Shown: piece by piece, positions 45,825 through 59,800 of the stretch
Numbering within the stretch: the first letter of the stretch is position 1
Layout: the number at the start of each line of letters is the position of its first letter
DNA from: Alnus glutinosa
Lineage: Eukaryota > Streptophyta > Magnoliopsida > Fagales > Betulaceae
Length of the DNA stretch: 64,000 nt
Direction: 5' to 3'
Assembly (NCBI RefSeq): GCF_958979055.1
Contig: NC_084893.1
Location: forward strand, 27,111,487-27,175,486
Program-made: the position numbers and the translations under genes
Notes under the pieces: model-generated
Told to the model about the DNA's origin: nothing
Seen by the model: the letters and a program-made list of their open reading frames with translations, nothing else
Database searches by the model: none

Positions 45825-48700
45825 ATGGGTGCTTGTCTTAGCAAAGGCAAAACTTCAGAGACAACACAAAATGGTTACAGATCAGGAGGTGCTTCTGGCA
45901 TGCACTACCAAAAAACCCATGAAGTGGTTCACCAATCCAGAGCCCCAGTCCAACAACCCCACCAATTGCCTGAAAGGAGGGCCCAGCCGGCTCAGCCCGC
46001 CCCGCCGCCGGCGTCAAGGCCATCTTTTCCGGTTCCAAGCCCAAAGCCTGTCCACCGGCCAGATACAATTCTTGGCAAACCATATGAGGATGTTAAGCAG
46101 TTGTATAGCATTGGCAAAGAATTGGGTAGAGGTCAATTTGGGGTAACTTATCTTTGTACTGAGAATTCAACTGGCAGGCAGTATGCTTGCAAGTCTATAT
46201 CCAAGAGGAAGCTTGTTAGTAAGAATGATAGGGAGGATATAAAGAGAGAGATTCAGATTATGCAGCATTTGAGTGGGCAGCCCAACATTGTTGAGTTTAA
46301 GGGCGCTTATGAGGATAAGCAATCAGTGCATGTTGTTATGGAGCTATGCGCTGGTGGTGAGCTCTTTGATAGGATTATTGCTAAGGGTCATTACAGTGAA
46401 AGGGCTGCTGCTTCAATATGCAGGGCAATTGTTAATGTTGTGCATATCTGCCACTTCATGGGCGTGATGCATAGGGATCTTAAGCCTGAGAATTTTTTGT
46501 TATCTGCCAAGGATGAGAGTGCACTTCTGAAGGCCACGGATTTCGGGTTGTCGGTCTTCATTGATGAAGGTAATTTTTTAATTCAATGAATTCTCCCATC
46601 ATGTTCACGAGGTTTAATGATTGAACGAAAAGTTGAATAGTTGCTTGGAGGTTTGTATTTTTCATGAGAATGTTAGAATGAGAGGCACTCAAATCTTTTG
46701 TTGGTCGGATAATTATTCAGGAAATTTTTTTCATGTATTTTTCCATCTTAAATATGTTCTTCTGGAGTTTTGTTGCTTGTAAATATCAAATATTGATAAA
46801 TATTTTCAACTCCTGCCAAAAGTTTATTCAATGAATGAATTTCCAAAGCGTGTTGATTTAGAAGCTGGATTGAATATGATGTTGCAAGACTTCAATAGAA
46901 GAATAAGTCGGGTTGTCTTTCTTTTTATTTTTTTCCTCCCATAAGTAAAAGAATAATGTGGAACATTTGTTGTCGTCAATTTAGACGGTTGCTAGGTCTG
47001 TTTTTCAAAACCTGACTGGAAAAGTCGAAACCTTCACCTTCAACAGTGGCAGGTAGAGTGGTCTTTCCATCAGGAATGAAAATGAGAATTGACTTCCAGC
47101 AAGTTAATCATATCTGCTTTATATCTATATAAAAAAAAAAAAAAAAAAAAAAAAATCATATCTGCTTTATTACTAACGCATTTATTGTGCCATTTTTCGC
47201 TTGTGATGACCCAAAAATTTTCTCCCAACTTTTATAGCGGCCTTCATTCTATTTTAGAAACCAAGTAGCTATGCAACTATATTTCTGATATCAGGATCAC
47301 TTTTTTATGCAACCCTTTTCAGGATTTTCTTTCATGTTTTACTTTGATATTCTGCCTCCTGACATATTGATTTTACTATATTTGGAGTTTGAAGAATGAT
47401 AAGAGTGTGTTATGAGATGAATATGTGCATATTTGATACTTCTCATAGGGTGAGGGGAGGGAGAGAACGGGCGAACCAGTAACAGGTCTTCACATATTAT
47501 TAAGTAGCCATGATTGGTACTCAAGAAAAAAAAAAAAAAATAGTAGCCATGGTTGATTTTTTCATATACTTTATATAGAAGCTGTTTTTAACTTTTGCCA
47601 CACCAAAATTAAATCCTAACATTGCTCAATTTCTGTTTATGATCACACTGCTTCCCTGGTGCCCCTAATTTGAGAGGTCTTTCACGGTTTGTAAATTATA
47701 TTTTATGAGACTGACTGAAATCATGGAAGTAAAATTTGAGATAGAACTGTTTTTCTTAATAGAAACTCTGAACCTCCCATCTCTATATTTCATATTTCTT
47801 GTTGTATTAAATCTATAATGGGCATGTATTGTTTCTGTATAGTCTCATAGAACTGTTTTTCGGGTACTGGTTGTTCAAAAAAGTTAGATTTGATTGAAAA
47901 GAAAATTCACTATAATTTATATGCTTTTGCTTGAAATGTAGACATTAAGATCTTTTATGACTCACTCTTGCCAGGAAAGGTGTACCGGGATATAGTGGGA
48001 AGTGCTTATTATGTTGCTCCTGAAGTACTTCGGCGCAGATATGGGAAAGAAATAGATATTTGGAGTGCAGGAGTTATCTTGTATATATTACTCAGTGGTG
48101 TACCTCCATTTTGGGCTGGTAAAAATGATAGATCCGCTCTTTGTTCAATATGTTTTTCCTGTACAACTATATGTTCTCTTTTGTTTTTCTGGGGGGAATT
48201 GATGATTTGTAATTAATGTATATTACAGAGACGGAGAAGGGGATATTTGATGCTATATTGGAAGGAGATATTGACTTTGAAAGTAGTCCATGGCCATCTA
48301 TATCAAACAGTGCCAAGGACCTCGTCCGGAAGATGCTAACGCAGGACCCAAAGAAAAGGATTACTTCTGTCCAGGTTCTAGGTATGCATCTCTTAATATA
48401 GTTAATCATTATGCCTCAAGATGCAGGTCATCTCATGACTAATTTTCCCGATGGTAGCTTGACTCATATATGTAATATCTTGTTTTACTTGGAAAAGGCC
48501 TCATCTGTACTTAAGTGGCAGAGCGAAAGGCCTTCTTTTTCTATACTCTTTTTCAGTGGATGGCTGTCTATGATTGTTTTCATACTTCTAGTTTTCATGA
48601 CTTCTTTTTTACTTTTCTTTTTGCTGGTTAGGTACTTTTCTTGTATACTTTCTGTGTATTTGGCGCCCTTTTGGTTTTAATGAACATCATTTACTCATCA

Positions 48701-48751
<51 letters not shown>

Positions 48752-50870
48752 AGTAGGAGAAAAATCTTTAGGGTTGGCTAATTCGCAAGTTTACCAAGGT
48801 CAAAAAGCTAATTTTTGTCTATATATATATTTTTTGTAAGTCATACAAGGAGTTAGAGAATTTAGTTGCGACACCCATGAGCCTTTTTGATAGAAGCTAA
48901 GGGCCTATCTGGTATTATGAGAACCCTTTTTTTTTCAAGAAAAATTGAAATGATGAAATGTGTTGTGAGCACTTTAAAAGGCTTTTTTTTTTTTTTGGAG
49001 TTCACCTTCAGCGACTGAAAGTGCCCCGAAAATGATGGGTCTCAAAAGTTTCAACTTCATTTTCTTTTTCTCAATTCTAAACCAAAGGAGACCTGGATAT
49101 GCCCATGGTTGAGAATTGAAAAGAGGTAGTATGACAAGACATGTGCACGTATCAAATATTGTGCCAACCAGTGTCACCCTTAAGCTATTATATACCTTTG
49201 TTGATTATTAGAACTTTCAAATTAAAAATGTTTATGTTGCTTCACCAATAAAACCTTCTAATGATTCTTTAGTATAACACTCTGGACATTTTATCATTAC
49301 AGTCAACAATAAAAAGGCATTCCTCAGTCATTCTGTCATTACATTTCTCTTCTGACTGATATCTGAAACTGTGTGGCTTATCTAGAGCACCCATGGATTA
49401 GAGAAGATGGAGAAGCATCAGACAAGCCAATAGACAGTGCCGTCCTTTCCAGGATGAAGCAATTCAGAGCAATGAACAAACTAAAGAAACTTGCACTGAA
49501 GGTATATACATCCAGAAATCTACATACATGGATTTCAATCTTCAATGTGATTGTGACCATGTGTATAGATGAAACTTGGATTGTATATCTAAATTAATTA
49601 TTTTGGGATGCTCAATGAATCTATGGCCCAGTTGTAAGTCCCATTGCAGCTAAGGATCTGACTGTGCTTCCCATCTAATAAACTGATCAACTATGCCAAT
49701 AATTATAGGTCATTGCTGAAAATCTTTCTGAGGAAGAAATCCAAGGGCTCAAGGCAATGTTTACAAACATGGATACCGATAAAAGTGGCACAATCACCTA
49801 TGAGGAACTGAAGGCTGGGTTGGCTCGGCTGGGCTCAAAGCTTTCAGAGACTGAAGTCCAGCAGCTCATGGAAGCTGTAGGATGTTGAACTCCAATTTTT
49901 GTTGTTGCTCTGCTTATGCTTTTTGCTTCATACTGTACTTACATTGTTGGTTTTGCATTTAGGCTGACGTAGACGGGGATGGGTCCATTGACTACATTGA
50001 ATTTATCACTGCTACAATGCATAGACACAAGCTAGAAAGAGATGATCATCTTTACAAGGCTTTTCAATATTTTGATAAGGATAGTAGCGGGTGAGTCATT
50101 TCTTTCAATCTCTGAAAACAATAAACACCTTATTGGACAGCTTATTCTGCAAAACAAGAAAATTGTATCATATCATCTTATCATACTTGCTCTTTAACAG
50201 TCTTACTACAATACAGTTGACATTCTTTACTACTGGATGATTCAGAAAAATTATTATGTACTATAACGTGTTCATATATCTTCCTGGGATTACTACCCGC
50301 AGGAGGTGCTTTATATTTTTTTTATCAGTGATTGACATGGGGATCTGGATATTTAAAACCGCAAATTGACATGGGTATAAACTTTTGATGGATAATACAA
50401 TTAAGATCTTGTAGAGGTGAATCAATCAGGGTTAGTAGGTTAATTCTGCAGATAAGATTTGGATTAGGGCATACTGATTGAATGGCATCAAGTAGATTGG
50501 TCATCTTTGACTTCAAACTTGTGTCAGGGAACACCCTTAAAGTTTAATTATAATCCAAATGTAAACGAGTTTTTGTGTAGTCAATGATCAATATATTGAG
50601 AGGTTTTTTGGGGAATTCTATTGCAGGTTTATTACCAGGGATGAACTAGAGGCGGCCATGAAAGAATATGGAATGGGTGATGATGACACGATCAGGGAAA
50701 TAATATCCGAAGTTGATACAGATAATGTAAGTCATCTTTATTATCTTGATACAGATAATGTAAGTCATTAGCACTCAATTCTATTGGACTTACAGGATGG
50801 CAGGATCAACTACGACGAATTCTGTACTATGATGAGAAGTGGAAACCAACAGCAGGGCAAGCTCTTCTAG
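45825..50870 (+). CDS. Calcium-dependent protein kinase (CPK9/21/33-like group)
   Basis: Ca2+-activated Ser/Thr kinase for stress and ion-channel signalling, at the plasma membrane. Eight exons: 45825-46569, 47975-48118, 48229-48381, 49386-49501, 49709-49876, 49963-50090, 50627-50726, 50796-50870; total 542 residues in frame. MGACLSK offers Gly2 for myristoylation and Cys4 for palmitoylation. The variable region is Pro/Gln-rich. The kinase domain starts near 94: GRGQFGV loop (101-107), Lys in YACKSI (123), catalytic HRDLKPEN and TDFGLS. An autoinhibitory junction ([20 protein letters not shown]) is followed by four EF-hands: [48 protein letters not shown], each with acidic first and last loop residues. 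The start is the ATG of MGACLSK; nine bases upstream is only TTG. Group assignment is by eye. Confidence 0.95.
48700..48749. repeat. TA then CA microsatellite in a CDPK intron
   Basis: About eight TA units followed by about sixteen AC units, in the intron between exons 3 and 4. Confidence 0.9.
50713..50768 (+). repeat. 33-bp tandem duplication of the CDPK exon 7 donor
   Basis: TTGATACAGATAATGTAAGTCAT occurs at 50713 and again 33 bp later. Each copy ends in the strong donor AAT|GTAAGT, with GT at 50727 and at 50760. The first donor gives the family-standard protein. Confidence 0.9.
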
Positions 50871-51887
50871 ATCAACAGATGTTCTTGCTGCTTAACCCAT
50901 CTCAGACGGTTATATTTGCTTTCCTAATCCTCATCGAGTGTAAACATCTGCCTCGTAAAGCTTGTAAAGCTTCCAAATTTGTATTGTTTTTGAGTGGTGC
51001 AAGAGTTGTGCATAAGTAATCACCATACTCCTTAAAAAAAATTTCTATGTATTTCCCTCAATTTGTGATGGGAAATGTTGATGTTTGGAGGACAGACTAT
51101 TTGAAGAGGATGATATTGTTGTTTTCCTTTGTAGGGTATGCGCATAACTACCCTTTGGACAGGTTTTGATGAAGGGATTGCTAGCAGTTCCAATAAGAAA
51201 GTATAAAATGTGGGATTTGTTTGGAATTCAGTTTCAAATCTGCATCTGAACGTTTCACTGTTTATTTTTGGGGTGTAAATCAACCCTTCTGTCTGGAAGG
51301 TGGGAAACCAAGTTCAGGGAAGGACGTTAGGCAGCTAATGTGAGAGGTTCCACGCGGATCTGGTTGCTCGGGTTGGTGATTACTGATTAGACAAATTCAA
51401 AATTTATTTGGGCAGTTAAACTTCATATGGACTGTTTTACATTAGTTGCCCAAATTTGGATAGCTAATTGCTGTGAATCCCTTCTGAATCGATAGGGTCG
51501 GAAGTGAAGAAGAAAAAAAAAAAAAAAACTCAAACTGAACAGAGCTGAATGCTCGGTTGAAACTGAGTCGACCATGACATCCATAGCTTTAGTCAGTAGT
51601 TGGTTGACTTGATCAGTTAGATCAAACAGATCAAATCACACATAAATAAATAATTTTTTTTTTTAAAAAATCTGATTAAATCGGTAGAATGGAAGGACCC
51701 TCCAAGTGGGGATATGAGTCTGGACGAACAGCGCAATGAGAGTGAAGATTTGACATGGGGAGGATTTTCAGATTAGTCAGGATTTGGAGAGTGGAGTCTA
51801 TGGAGTCGGACAAACGACCCGGGATTAGGTTTTGCAACTGGGAAGAAACAAATTTATAGGACATTAAGGCTCAAAACGACCGCACTT

Positions 51888-51932
<45 letters not shown>

Positions 51933-52839
51933 ATATCAGTAAATCATAAAACAATGTTTTAGTCAATATTTGTTTTAAAAAAATATAGGCAGTAGCAGGT
52001 TGGAATTATGTCAAAAACGAGGAGTAACCTTTGCCCCGTCTCGGCTTCGACTTTCATCAAAAACAAAAATAGAATTTCGGCCCAACCCCTGCCTGAGAAT
52101 GAAAGTCAACCTGTGACACTTAATTAAAGACTCTCCACTATTCCAAAAATTCTGAAAGTAAATTTGAATATTGCGAAGTTGTAAAGAGAGAGAATGATGC
52201 ATGCGAGTTACGAGCAAAATAGTCATAATAAAAAGGTTATATCTGTTATCTTACGATTCCAATATTATATGGAGACAAACATGATGGCATTTGAAACCTA
52301 TTCAAAGGGCCACAAATTTGTGTTCCATGAAAATTTTCTAATTTTAGTGAAGAAAATTTTAGTGTTTATTAGGACAAAAATGTTTGTTGACCGAAATACG
52401 AAAAAATCTATTTAATGAGATTCGGTCGGCCGAAGGATGATGTCAGTCAATACTAAATTTTGAGAGCTTCGGTTGAAGTTCGTTCAACTTAGGGTTGTTC
52501 CAATGCGATGTTTCATCTCATTTGACCAAACTTAATGTTTGTTTGGCTAACGTCATAGCAAGCTAATTTTGTTATTTGTTTTTTAGGGTTGCAACTCCAC
52601 TTCTATTTAAGCCTAATAAGGACGGCTTGGCTACTTAACTTTAGTAATTTTATCAGTTTTTCAATAAGAAACATTCTAGAGAGAGTTTTTTTCATTTTCT
52701 CTACGAATTTCTTAATTTTGTTTTGGTTCTGCAGAAAAGTTGAGTTTGTAAATTCAACGACCTAGTATGCTACATTGTGTCAAAGAAGCACTCTAATCTC
52801 ATGTTGCACAGCGCCGAAGGGAAAGAGCTCCAAGTTTTG

Positions 52840-52885
<46 letters not shown>

Positions 52886-53522
52886 TATATTAAATATTTC
52901 ATGCTGCCAGGTCAGCACGTGGTTGGGTCTTCATAGTGAATCAATCACATAATGTGATTAAGGATGCTTAATTCATGACATGAGTGGAGAGCTCCAACAA
53001 GAAGCTGGAATGAGATAACAATCATGGAAGAAGAAAAAAATCTGAACCTGCACCTGAGTAGTGAGTAGTCCTAGATTTACCAGTGGTGGACATACGAAGT
53101 TGCTGTACTCTAAAGAGATTTGGATGGGAAGTTGAAGTCTGTTTCGTTTAGTAAACAGAGTTGCTACTGGAAACTAGATGCAAGGAAGGGCCTAATGGCT
53201 GAACTTGAGATGATGAGCCTACTCTAGTGTTAAAATATAGGATTTCTTTGTTAGGATTAATTGATGCCAAGTTTAATTGTAATCAAATCTATCTTATTGA
53301 AGTTATTTGTAATGTAAAGATTATCGAGCAATGAAAACGAAAAACGAGAATATAGGCTATATATAGCTATATCGAACTCTTCTCTCATGTAATGGTAAGT
53401 TTCTAACATCGAACCATTTCAAAATTATCTTATTTATCCTATGTCTATTTCTTCCCCTGTTTTCTTTATTATAGATTTCTTCACCCAGAGGATAGAACCA
53501 GGCATATAGCTTCAACCATTAC

Positions 53523-53557
<35 letters not shown>

Positions 53558-53769
53558 CAAAGGAATAGAATCCAGTATTATTAATTTCGGAACTTCATCA
53601 CAATCTACAGAAATCCCCATCAACTAAAACAAAAAAGCCAGTCAAGACACAAAAGCTTAAACGGGTATGGAAACCCCACACGCATATATATAAATGTTGC
53701 CAGAATAATATATCTTAGCTGACAAACCCACAGGCACCAAACACAAAATATATAGTAGCACCCAATTCC
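50871..53769. other. Convergent intergenic region, no gene
   Basis: 3' UTR of the kinase gene, then AT-rich DNA with very long T tracts at 51891-51928 and 52842-52878 and a GA microsatellite at about 53524-53553. The T tracts could be A-tails of minus-strand retroposons, but I recognise no element bodies next to them. The eIF1 3' UTR lies at the right end. Confidence 0.5.
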
Positions 53770-54108
53770 TTAAAAACCATGTATCTTGATCTGCTCCTTT
53801 TTCACAATCCCAGCCTGAACAAGAAACTGGGACGCGTTCTTGCGCTGATCCCCTTGGAGCTGGATAATCTTCCCCATCAACTTGTCCTGCACCACATTCC
53901 CGTTGCAGCAGAACTGTTTCTTGAAGTCCTTAAGGATCTTGTCGTAGCTGAAGTTCCCCTTGAGGCCTTGCACTGTGGTTAGGCACTTCTTCCCATTCCT
54001 CTGCTGGATGCGGATATGAACATACTCCTTGGCTCCGGTGCCATCCAAGTTCTCGGCGTCAGCAAACGGGTCGAAAGCAGTGGGAATCTGGACGTCTAGT
54101 TCAACCAT
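53770..54108 (-). CDS. SUI1: Translation initiation factor eIF1 (SUI1)
   Basis: eIF1 sits near the P site of the 40S ribosomal subunit in the 43S complex and enforces accurate start-codon selection; cytosolic. The 112-residue single-exon frame is full length for the plant family. It opens MVELDVQIPTAFDPFADAE and carries the conserved core EYVHIRIQQRNGKKCLTTVQGL, the FCCNG turn and LQGDQRKNASQFLVQAGIVKKEQIKIHGF at the end (given here in pieces as seen in one frame). A leader intron in the 5' UTR probably spans 54796-54129, with a TATA box upstream. Plants usually have several eIF1 paralogues; which one this is I cannot say. Confidence 0.96.
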   Translation of the reverse strand: MVELDVQIPTAFDPFADAENLDGTGAKEYVHIRIQQRNGKKCLTTVQGLKGNFSYDKILKDFKKQFCCNGNVVQDKLMGKIIQLQGDQRKNASQFLVQAGIVKKEQIKIHGF

Positions 54109-54128
54109 GTACTTGGTCTGTTTGAAAC

Positions 54129-54796
54129 CTTAAACAACCAAGAAAAGCTCTTCTCTTTAATGCAATCACGCGAAAGCTGAACAGACGAATCAAAAACAAA
54201 AATTCATGTCAATTGCTAAATCCTCAAGAAGCATGTACTTCAACATCTTCTTAACATCTCAAAAAACATTCACACTTTTTGATAGATAGGCAAAGTTTTC
54301 TCAGAAAGATTGAACTTGTTATTATATTTCCTTTGATTCTTTCGTTTTAACCAAGAAGATTCATACAGAGGATAAAATTCACACAACCCAAGCACTGCAA
54401 CATACAAATTCAATTCATGATAGAACAAAGGATCATACTTCTAAACACAAAGACACATCCTTTCCAAACAATTCGTGTAACCCACAAACACTATTGCTAG
54501 AAGATCAACTTGTTTTCCTTGCTTTCCCTCTCAACGATTCACGTAACCCACAAAACATACTGCTATAATGTCTTATTTCTTCTCTTCTAAGCAACCCATA
54601 AGCAGAAATTCAAACAAAACAAAAAATATCAACCGCTTTCCCTCACAAACACACACATAATCAAATAACATAAACCCCCCAAACCTCAGAAAAATAAATC
54701 ATCAAAAAAAGACAAAAAGAAACTAACATACAAAAAATTTATAGTTATAGGATTAACATAAAGAAGACAACGAAAAAAGGTCTTCCAGAATCTTAC
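54129..54796 (-). other. Leader intron of the eIF1 gene
   Basis: On the minus strand a donor (CAG|GTAAGA at 54796) and an acceptor (TTTAAG|GT ending 54129) bracket about 670 bp of AT-rich, start-free DNA just before the coding exon. Long leader introns are typical of plant translation-factor genes. Inferred from splice-site sequence. Confidence 0.6.
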
Positions 54797-54868
54797 CTGA
54801 AGGAAAAAAGCAGGTGCTTTCAAGCAAGAGTCGGATTTCTACGAGAGAAAACGGAGGGTGCGTTGGGC

Positions 54869-54879
54869 TATATATATAG
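54869..54879 (-). promoter_or_regulatory. TATA box of the eIF1 gene
   Basis: CTATATATATAG about 70 bp upstream of the leader-intron donor on the minus strand. Transcription would be expected to begin near 54840. Confidence 0.65.
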
Positions 54880-56806
54880 TGGGTGGGTTGGGGAGCGTGA
54901 CACGCTTCTTTTCTTTAGCCACGAATCATCCTGAGCCGGGCCGGAAGTCGGTTTGGGACGTGTGGACGGTGAAGATTGAGTGCTAGAGTTTTTGAGAGTG
55001 CGTTCATTGAACGCACCCACCAGGCCGGACTGGCATCCGAAAAGAGTCAAATAAAGTCCGTTGTGGGTCCCAATGGAAAGAAGAATCCAGATTCCACCAG
55101 ATAGAGACGGAAACACGGTGCATCAAATTTAACGTTTGCAGGCTATTTTTTTTATGGGAAAATTGCATCATTAGCATATCTGCTAGATTTAAATTACAAA
55201 TTATTTTATGTAGTATTAAAATAAATTTAAAAATTACTTTAGATAAAGAAATAAATTTAAAAATTGATATGGTTTGACCTAATTTACAAATCGGTTTTTG
55301 GAGTCAAATTCCATTAAAAAAATTTAACAGATAGCATTAAGTGCCACGTCAGCATCAATAAGATAACGACCCGTGTCAATCTTAATACAAAAATATAAAT
55401 GTATAAAACTTAAACAATTATTATTATAATTATTTTTTTTAAAAAAAAAAACAATTTTAAAAAGGAAAAGGAGTGGCTTGTCAATGCAGGTGGCCGCACA
55501 ACTACCCTTAAGGGATCTAGGGGTGGTACGCGGCCACCTCTGGCCAAAGGTGGCTCACGACCACCCCATGTCTTTTATGATTTAATCATTGTTTAAAACT
55601 CAATGAGTATTAAGATAAACATTAATAGCATTTACTAGTTTTGAATTTAACCCTTTAAATTAAAGGATTAGAATTTAAATATTTGTTACTTATTAAGAGG
55701 CTATCATATTTTAAAATATAAATATAAATATAATAAGATTTTAATATTAGCATAAAAAAAAAAGATTTTAATAATTTGATTTGAATTTTTTTTAAAAAAA
55801 TTCTACATGTTAAAATATTTTAAGAATGATAGAAATCTTGACCCTATTACCATATAAATATTATATTGTTTGTAATGAGATAAGGCATGATTTGTGGATG
55901 GCTTTTTTTTTTTTTTTTTATTGACTTTATTAAAACTGTCTTCTCATATATATATATATATATATATTAAACGCAGAGATTTGTCATACCTTTATACTCT
56001 TTTATATTTAGTTTTTGCATCGCTCACACCTACAAAGAATATTTTGGAGCAAGTTGGGTGATAGAAAATCATGCATTCTCTAGTACACATGAGAATCTAC
56101 CCAACTAAATGCAGTATATAAACAAAAACATATCTGACATGAAATCTTAGAAGAAAATTCCTTCTTTCTTTTATTTTTTTCTTAAAAAATTATCATAAAT
56201 AAAATTTTCTCACCTTTGATATGAATTTCATTTCCACTTAAAAATACCGTTTGTAAAACTTTTCCCCTTAAGCCATCCCCACTCTATTACCCTCTATCTG
56301 ACTTTGTTTGTTTATGCATCTTCAATATTAATAAAGAACTCAAAATACTCATAAAACACTTAAAAAACCCTCTAAAAAGCATTAACAAACTGAGTATTTT
56401 TCTTTTTTGTGAAAAAGGGTTAAGTTCGAATTACTCATGCGTGTAAATTCAATGTCTGAGCATAAGAAATATTTGAAATTCTTGGCACTCATGAGAGAAT
56501 GTGGATGGGTATACATGAGCAAATGTGATGAGGATTTACATGGTGCCTTCCTATGAGGACGCACTTCTCCAAAACACCCCCAACTAGCTGTCGATGACCA
56601 ATCCACTAGGTTCAAAGCACACATAAAAAAGCTAAAGAATATCTCCAATGAAGGGAGAAAAATCAAAAGACTATATGCTACACAAAACACATCTGGAATT
56701 CTGGATGGTGAAGAAATGAATTGGATATTGGGACACAATAGCTCAAAAGTAGTCAAACATGATAAAAATAACTAGGGCCAGTAAAACCAGATGGAACTAG
56801 GGAAGT
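54880..56806. other. Intergenic with an inverted-repeat-element remnant
   Basis: About 55150-55580 has the make-up of the AT-rich elements with a GGGGTGGCC core: a TTAACAGATAGCATTAAGTGCCACGTC-like arm and a GC-rich centre at 55483-55567 with GGTGGCCGC, GGGGTGGTA and GCGGCCACC. T and TA runs lie at 55904-55919 and 55948-55968. No gene recognised. Confidence 0.5.
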
Positions 56807-59800
56807 TCATGAGGTTTGCTGATCTGGTAAGCGTTTCAGGTCCATTTCAACTTGGTGGATTGTCCATTGCATGTTTTCCAATTTCTGTACGGAATTTTGA
56901 CGATATTAGGAGCACAGAGTTTTCTTTCAATCTGGGTTGAAGGAAATTCCTCTAATTAAGTCTATTAAACTGACATGTATCCAAAATGTATACGAGAATT
57001 ACCTTTACAATATCATGGTACTGCCTCGCAATTGTGTCAAAGTGAGGATCAACCCCTTGATACTCACGAAGACGTGTAACCTGGTAAAAGTATTGAATTA
57101 AAAAAGAAAGTGAGGAGCGGGAAAGAGATAGTCAAAACAAATAAACATAATGATATCCATGGTAAGACAGAAAACTGTATTTATTGTTAGCTTTTCATGC
57201 AGAAGCTCACGTTTCTTGTACACAGATTCGCAATATCAACAATATTAAATGGCCAAAACCATCTCATATAGAAGTCAGAAAACTAGCTTAGGTAAATCCT
57301 ATTTATTATCGAAAATCCCTAGAAGAGAAAAGGGGAGGCAATAGAAAACCCAAAATGTGTGAGAAAAATCAGTTTAAAACAATGAAAAACTTGACTTATT
57401 GGCAAATGGAATTGAATATAACTACAGTGGGGAAAATAAATAAGCTATTCTGCGTTGTTGCCATTCACACAAAAGAACAATATGAAACATTCAGCAAAAC
57501 TGGCATGAGCCAGTGATTCATTGTTTAGGCTGTTACATATTTCATCAAGACCCATGCACAGTAAAATATGAATCCAACTCACGACCAGAAATCAAATAGA
57601 ATGAAAATGAAAACTGAATAATTTACTAGAACACTGAATCTCATATGGAAGAACATACCGCTTTATTATAGGCAATAGAAGCTTCTTCTGTAGCCTCAAG
57701 AAGATACTTCCTAGAAACAAGTAAAAATGATTAACATTTTACCTTGAACCAAAAACTGCACATTCAATCAAGAAAGTGTCATCATTTAGTACCTTATTTT
57801 ATGAAGGGCTGGTATTGACTCCTGGGTATAAGTTTCAAGCAGGAGAACATGCTCCAGAACCCTTAGAAATGATGGCGCATATCACATTCATCACATATAA
57901 ATCAACAGAATTTTACAACAAGACTCAAACCGGTAAGAAACTATAGTCAATATGGAGTAATTTTTGTGCCTATGAAGTATCTGCTTATACATAAGAAGCT
58001 ATATTACTGGAAAACAAATGAATACCATAAAGTCAATCAGTGGTGACCTCAGCGATGCTTGTGTTTGGTAACAAATGGGGGAAAAAATATGCATGTCATG
58101 TTTCACAAGTCATAGCCGACATGCGTGTTAGCATACATATCAGCTAACATCAAAAGAGTCAAATTAAGAAGGATGGTACAAGGGATCAGAATTACATCAT
58201 TTTAGTTTCTGAGCAACAATAATGGCAGAAATTAGATATTAAATTACAGCAAATGGTATAACAAACCTCAATTTTGCACTCATGGTCTCACACCGTTTGC
58301 ACAGCCATGTTTTTTGCAATTCATCCTATAAATTATTTAGAAACAATAAGTTCAAGCTGCCTTCACGAGGGATAAGAACGGAGTCATATAAAAACATAAT
58401 GAAGTAATAGTGTGAGACACAAAGAAAACCTGGCCATCGAAGACAGTAACAAAGTAGATACTTACATATTTATGTTGATGTTGCAACTTCAAATCTTTAA
58501 CAAGCTTAATAAGAACTCCAAGTATCTGCTCTAAGACCTAGTTGGGGCAAAAAAAAAAGAAAAAAAAAAGAAGAATTGAATATCAACACAAACAAATTTT
58601 TCCTAATAAAACGGGTAAAGGGAAAAATATTAAGTCAATATTACGAAAATTGCCTATTCACATACATTATAGTATTCAGCAAATTTTCTATCAGCGGAAT
58701 AGAGGTCCTCCCGCAGAGCTGCTTCTTCCCTTTCAATCTCCTCGATTATCAACTTTACCCTGGTAATTTGGAAAGTTACACAAGCACAGTAAACTCAGGC
58801 TACATAAATATTGAGAATGTTGATTCCAGCAATTGGAACATGCATTTCATTACAATAAGAAGTGCATAAAAATAAGCCATTCCACGATCGGGGAACAGGA
58901 TAAAGAGAAGACAATAAAGAAATTTGTCTCCTTCTCCTTAAGCAGTTAAAAAATTTGTTTTGTAATACACAAACAAAAACTTCATGCCAACTACTTGGTC
59001 AGCTAGACAAAACTTGCTTGCCATTCAGCTGTATCTGGCAAAGATACTATTTATTTTTTGCCAGTGTACATATGCACAGCCCAATTGAAGCTCAAGAACA
59101 GTTTTCATAACACATGGAAGGTTGAAACTAGTAAAAATGTAATTATTGATTCTTAAAATAGGGCATTCAAAATAAGAAGATAATGATGGATATCGATCTA
59201 GGGAGAAAACAAACCAATACAGGACAGGGAGGCTTATACATGAGTTTTCTTAGTAGTTTGTACACCTTTCTCACTAACAGAAATTAGGAATCCTCTTCCA
59301 CCCCTCTCAAAGGAGTGCACTTGTGTTCCAAATGTGTCCTCAGTCCTAGGATTGTTTCCCTTTTAGTTTGAATTGCTATATTGTTTCAGGTTCTCTCTGT
59401 GGTTCGTATGTCCTTCCTCGTAGAAAAATCCTCTTATAAAACCATTTTTCTTTCCGACAAAAAAAGAAAAAAAGGTGACCAAACACTATCCTTTCCAGCT
59501 GCACACCTTCTATCAGCAAATTCCCTTTTCCACGGAAGACTTCTAAATTAAATTATATAAAGAGTTGGGAACCACACAATTTTACAGCCAAACCTTACAT
59601 ATATTGACCCTTCTCCATGGCATAAAAGAATCACAAATTGGGTTGCACTTTCTTGAGAATAGAAACTATAAGTTGGATCCCTAAGCAGCAAATTTTTACT
59701 AATTATAGAAACAAAACGTCCTCCCATAACCAGTGATTTGGCTGTTTGAATCAGACACATCTAAACAACTGGAACTACATAACAAGGAAAAAACGATTAT

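Noticed and set aside
52842-52878. T tracts at 44748, 51891 and 52842 as A-tails of retroposons
   Set aside because: No element body or flanking duplication was recognised beside them, so they are reported only as simple tracts.
54868-55116. 82-codon minus-strand frame upstream of eIF1
   Set aside because: It overlaps the TATA box and promoter of the eIF1 gene and has no family resemblance.
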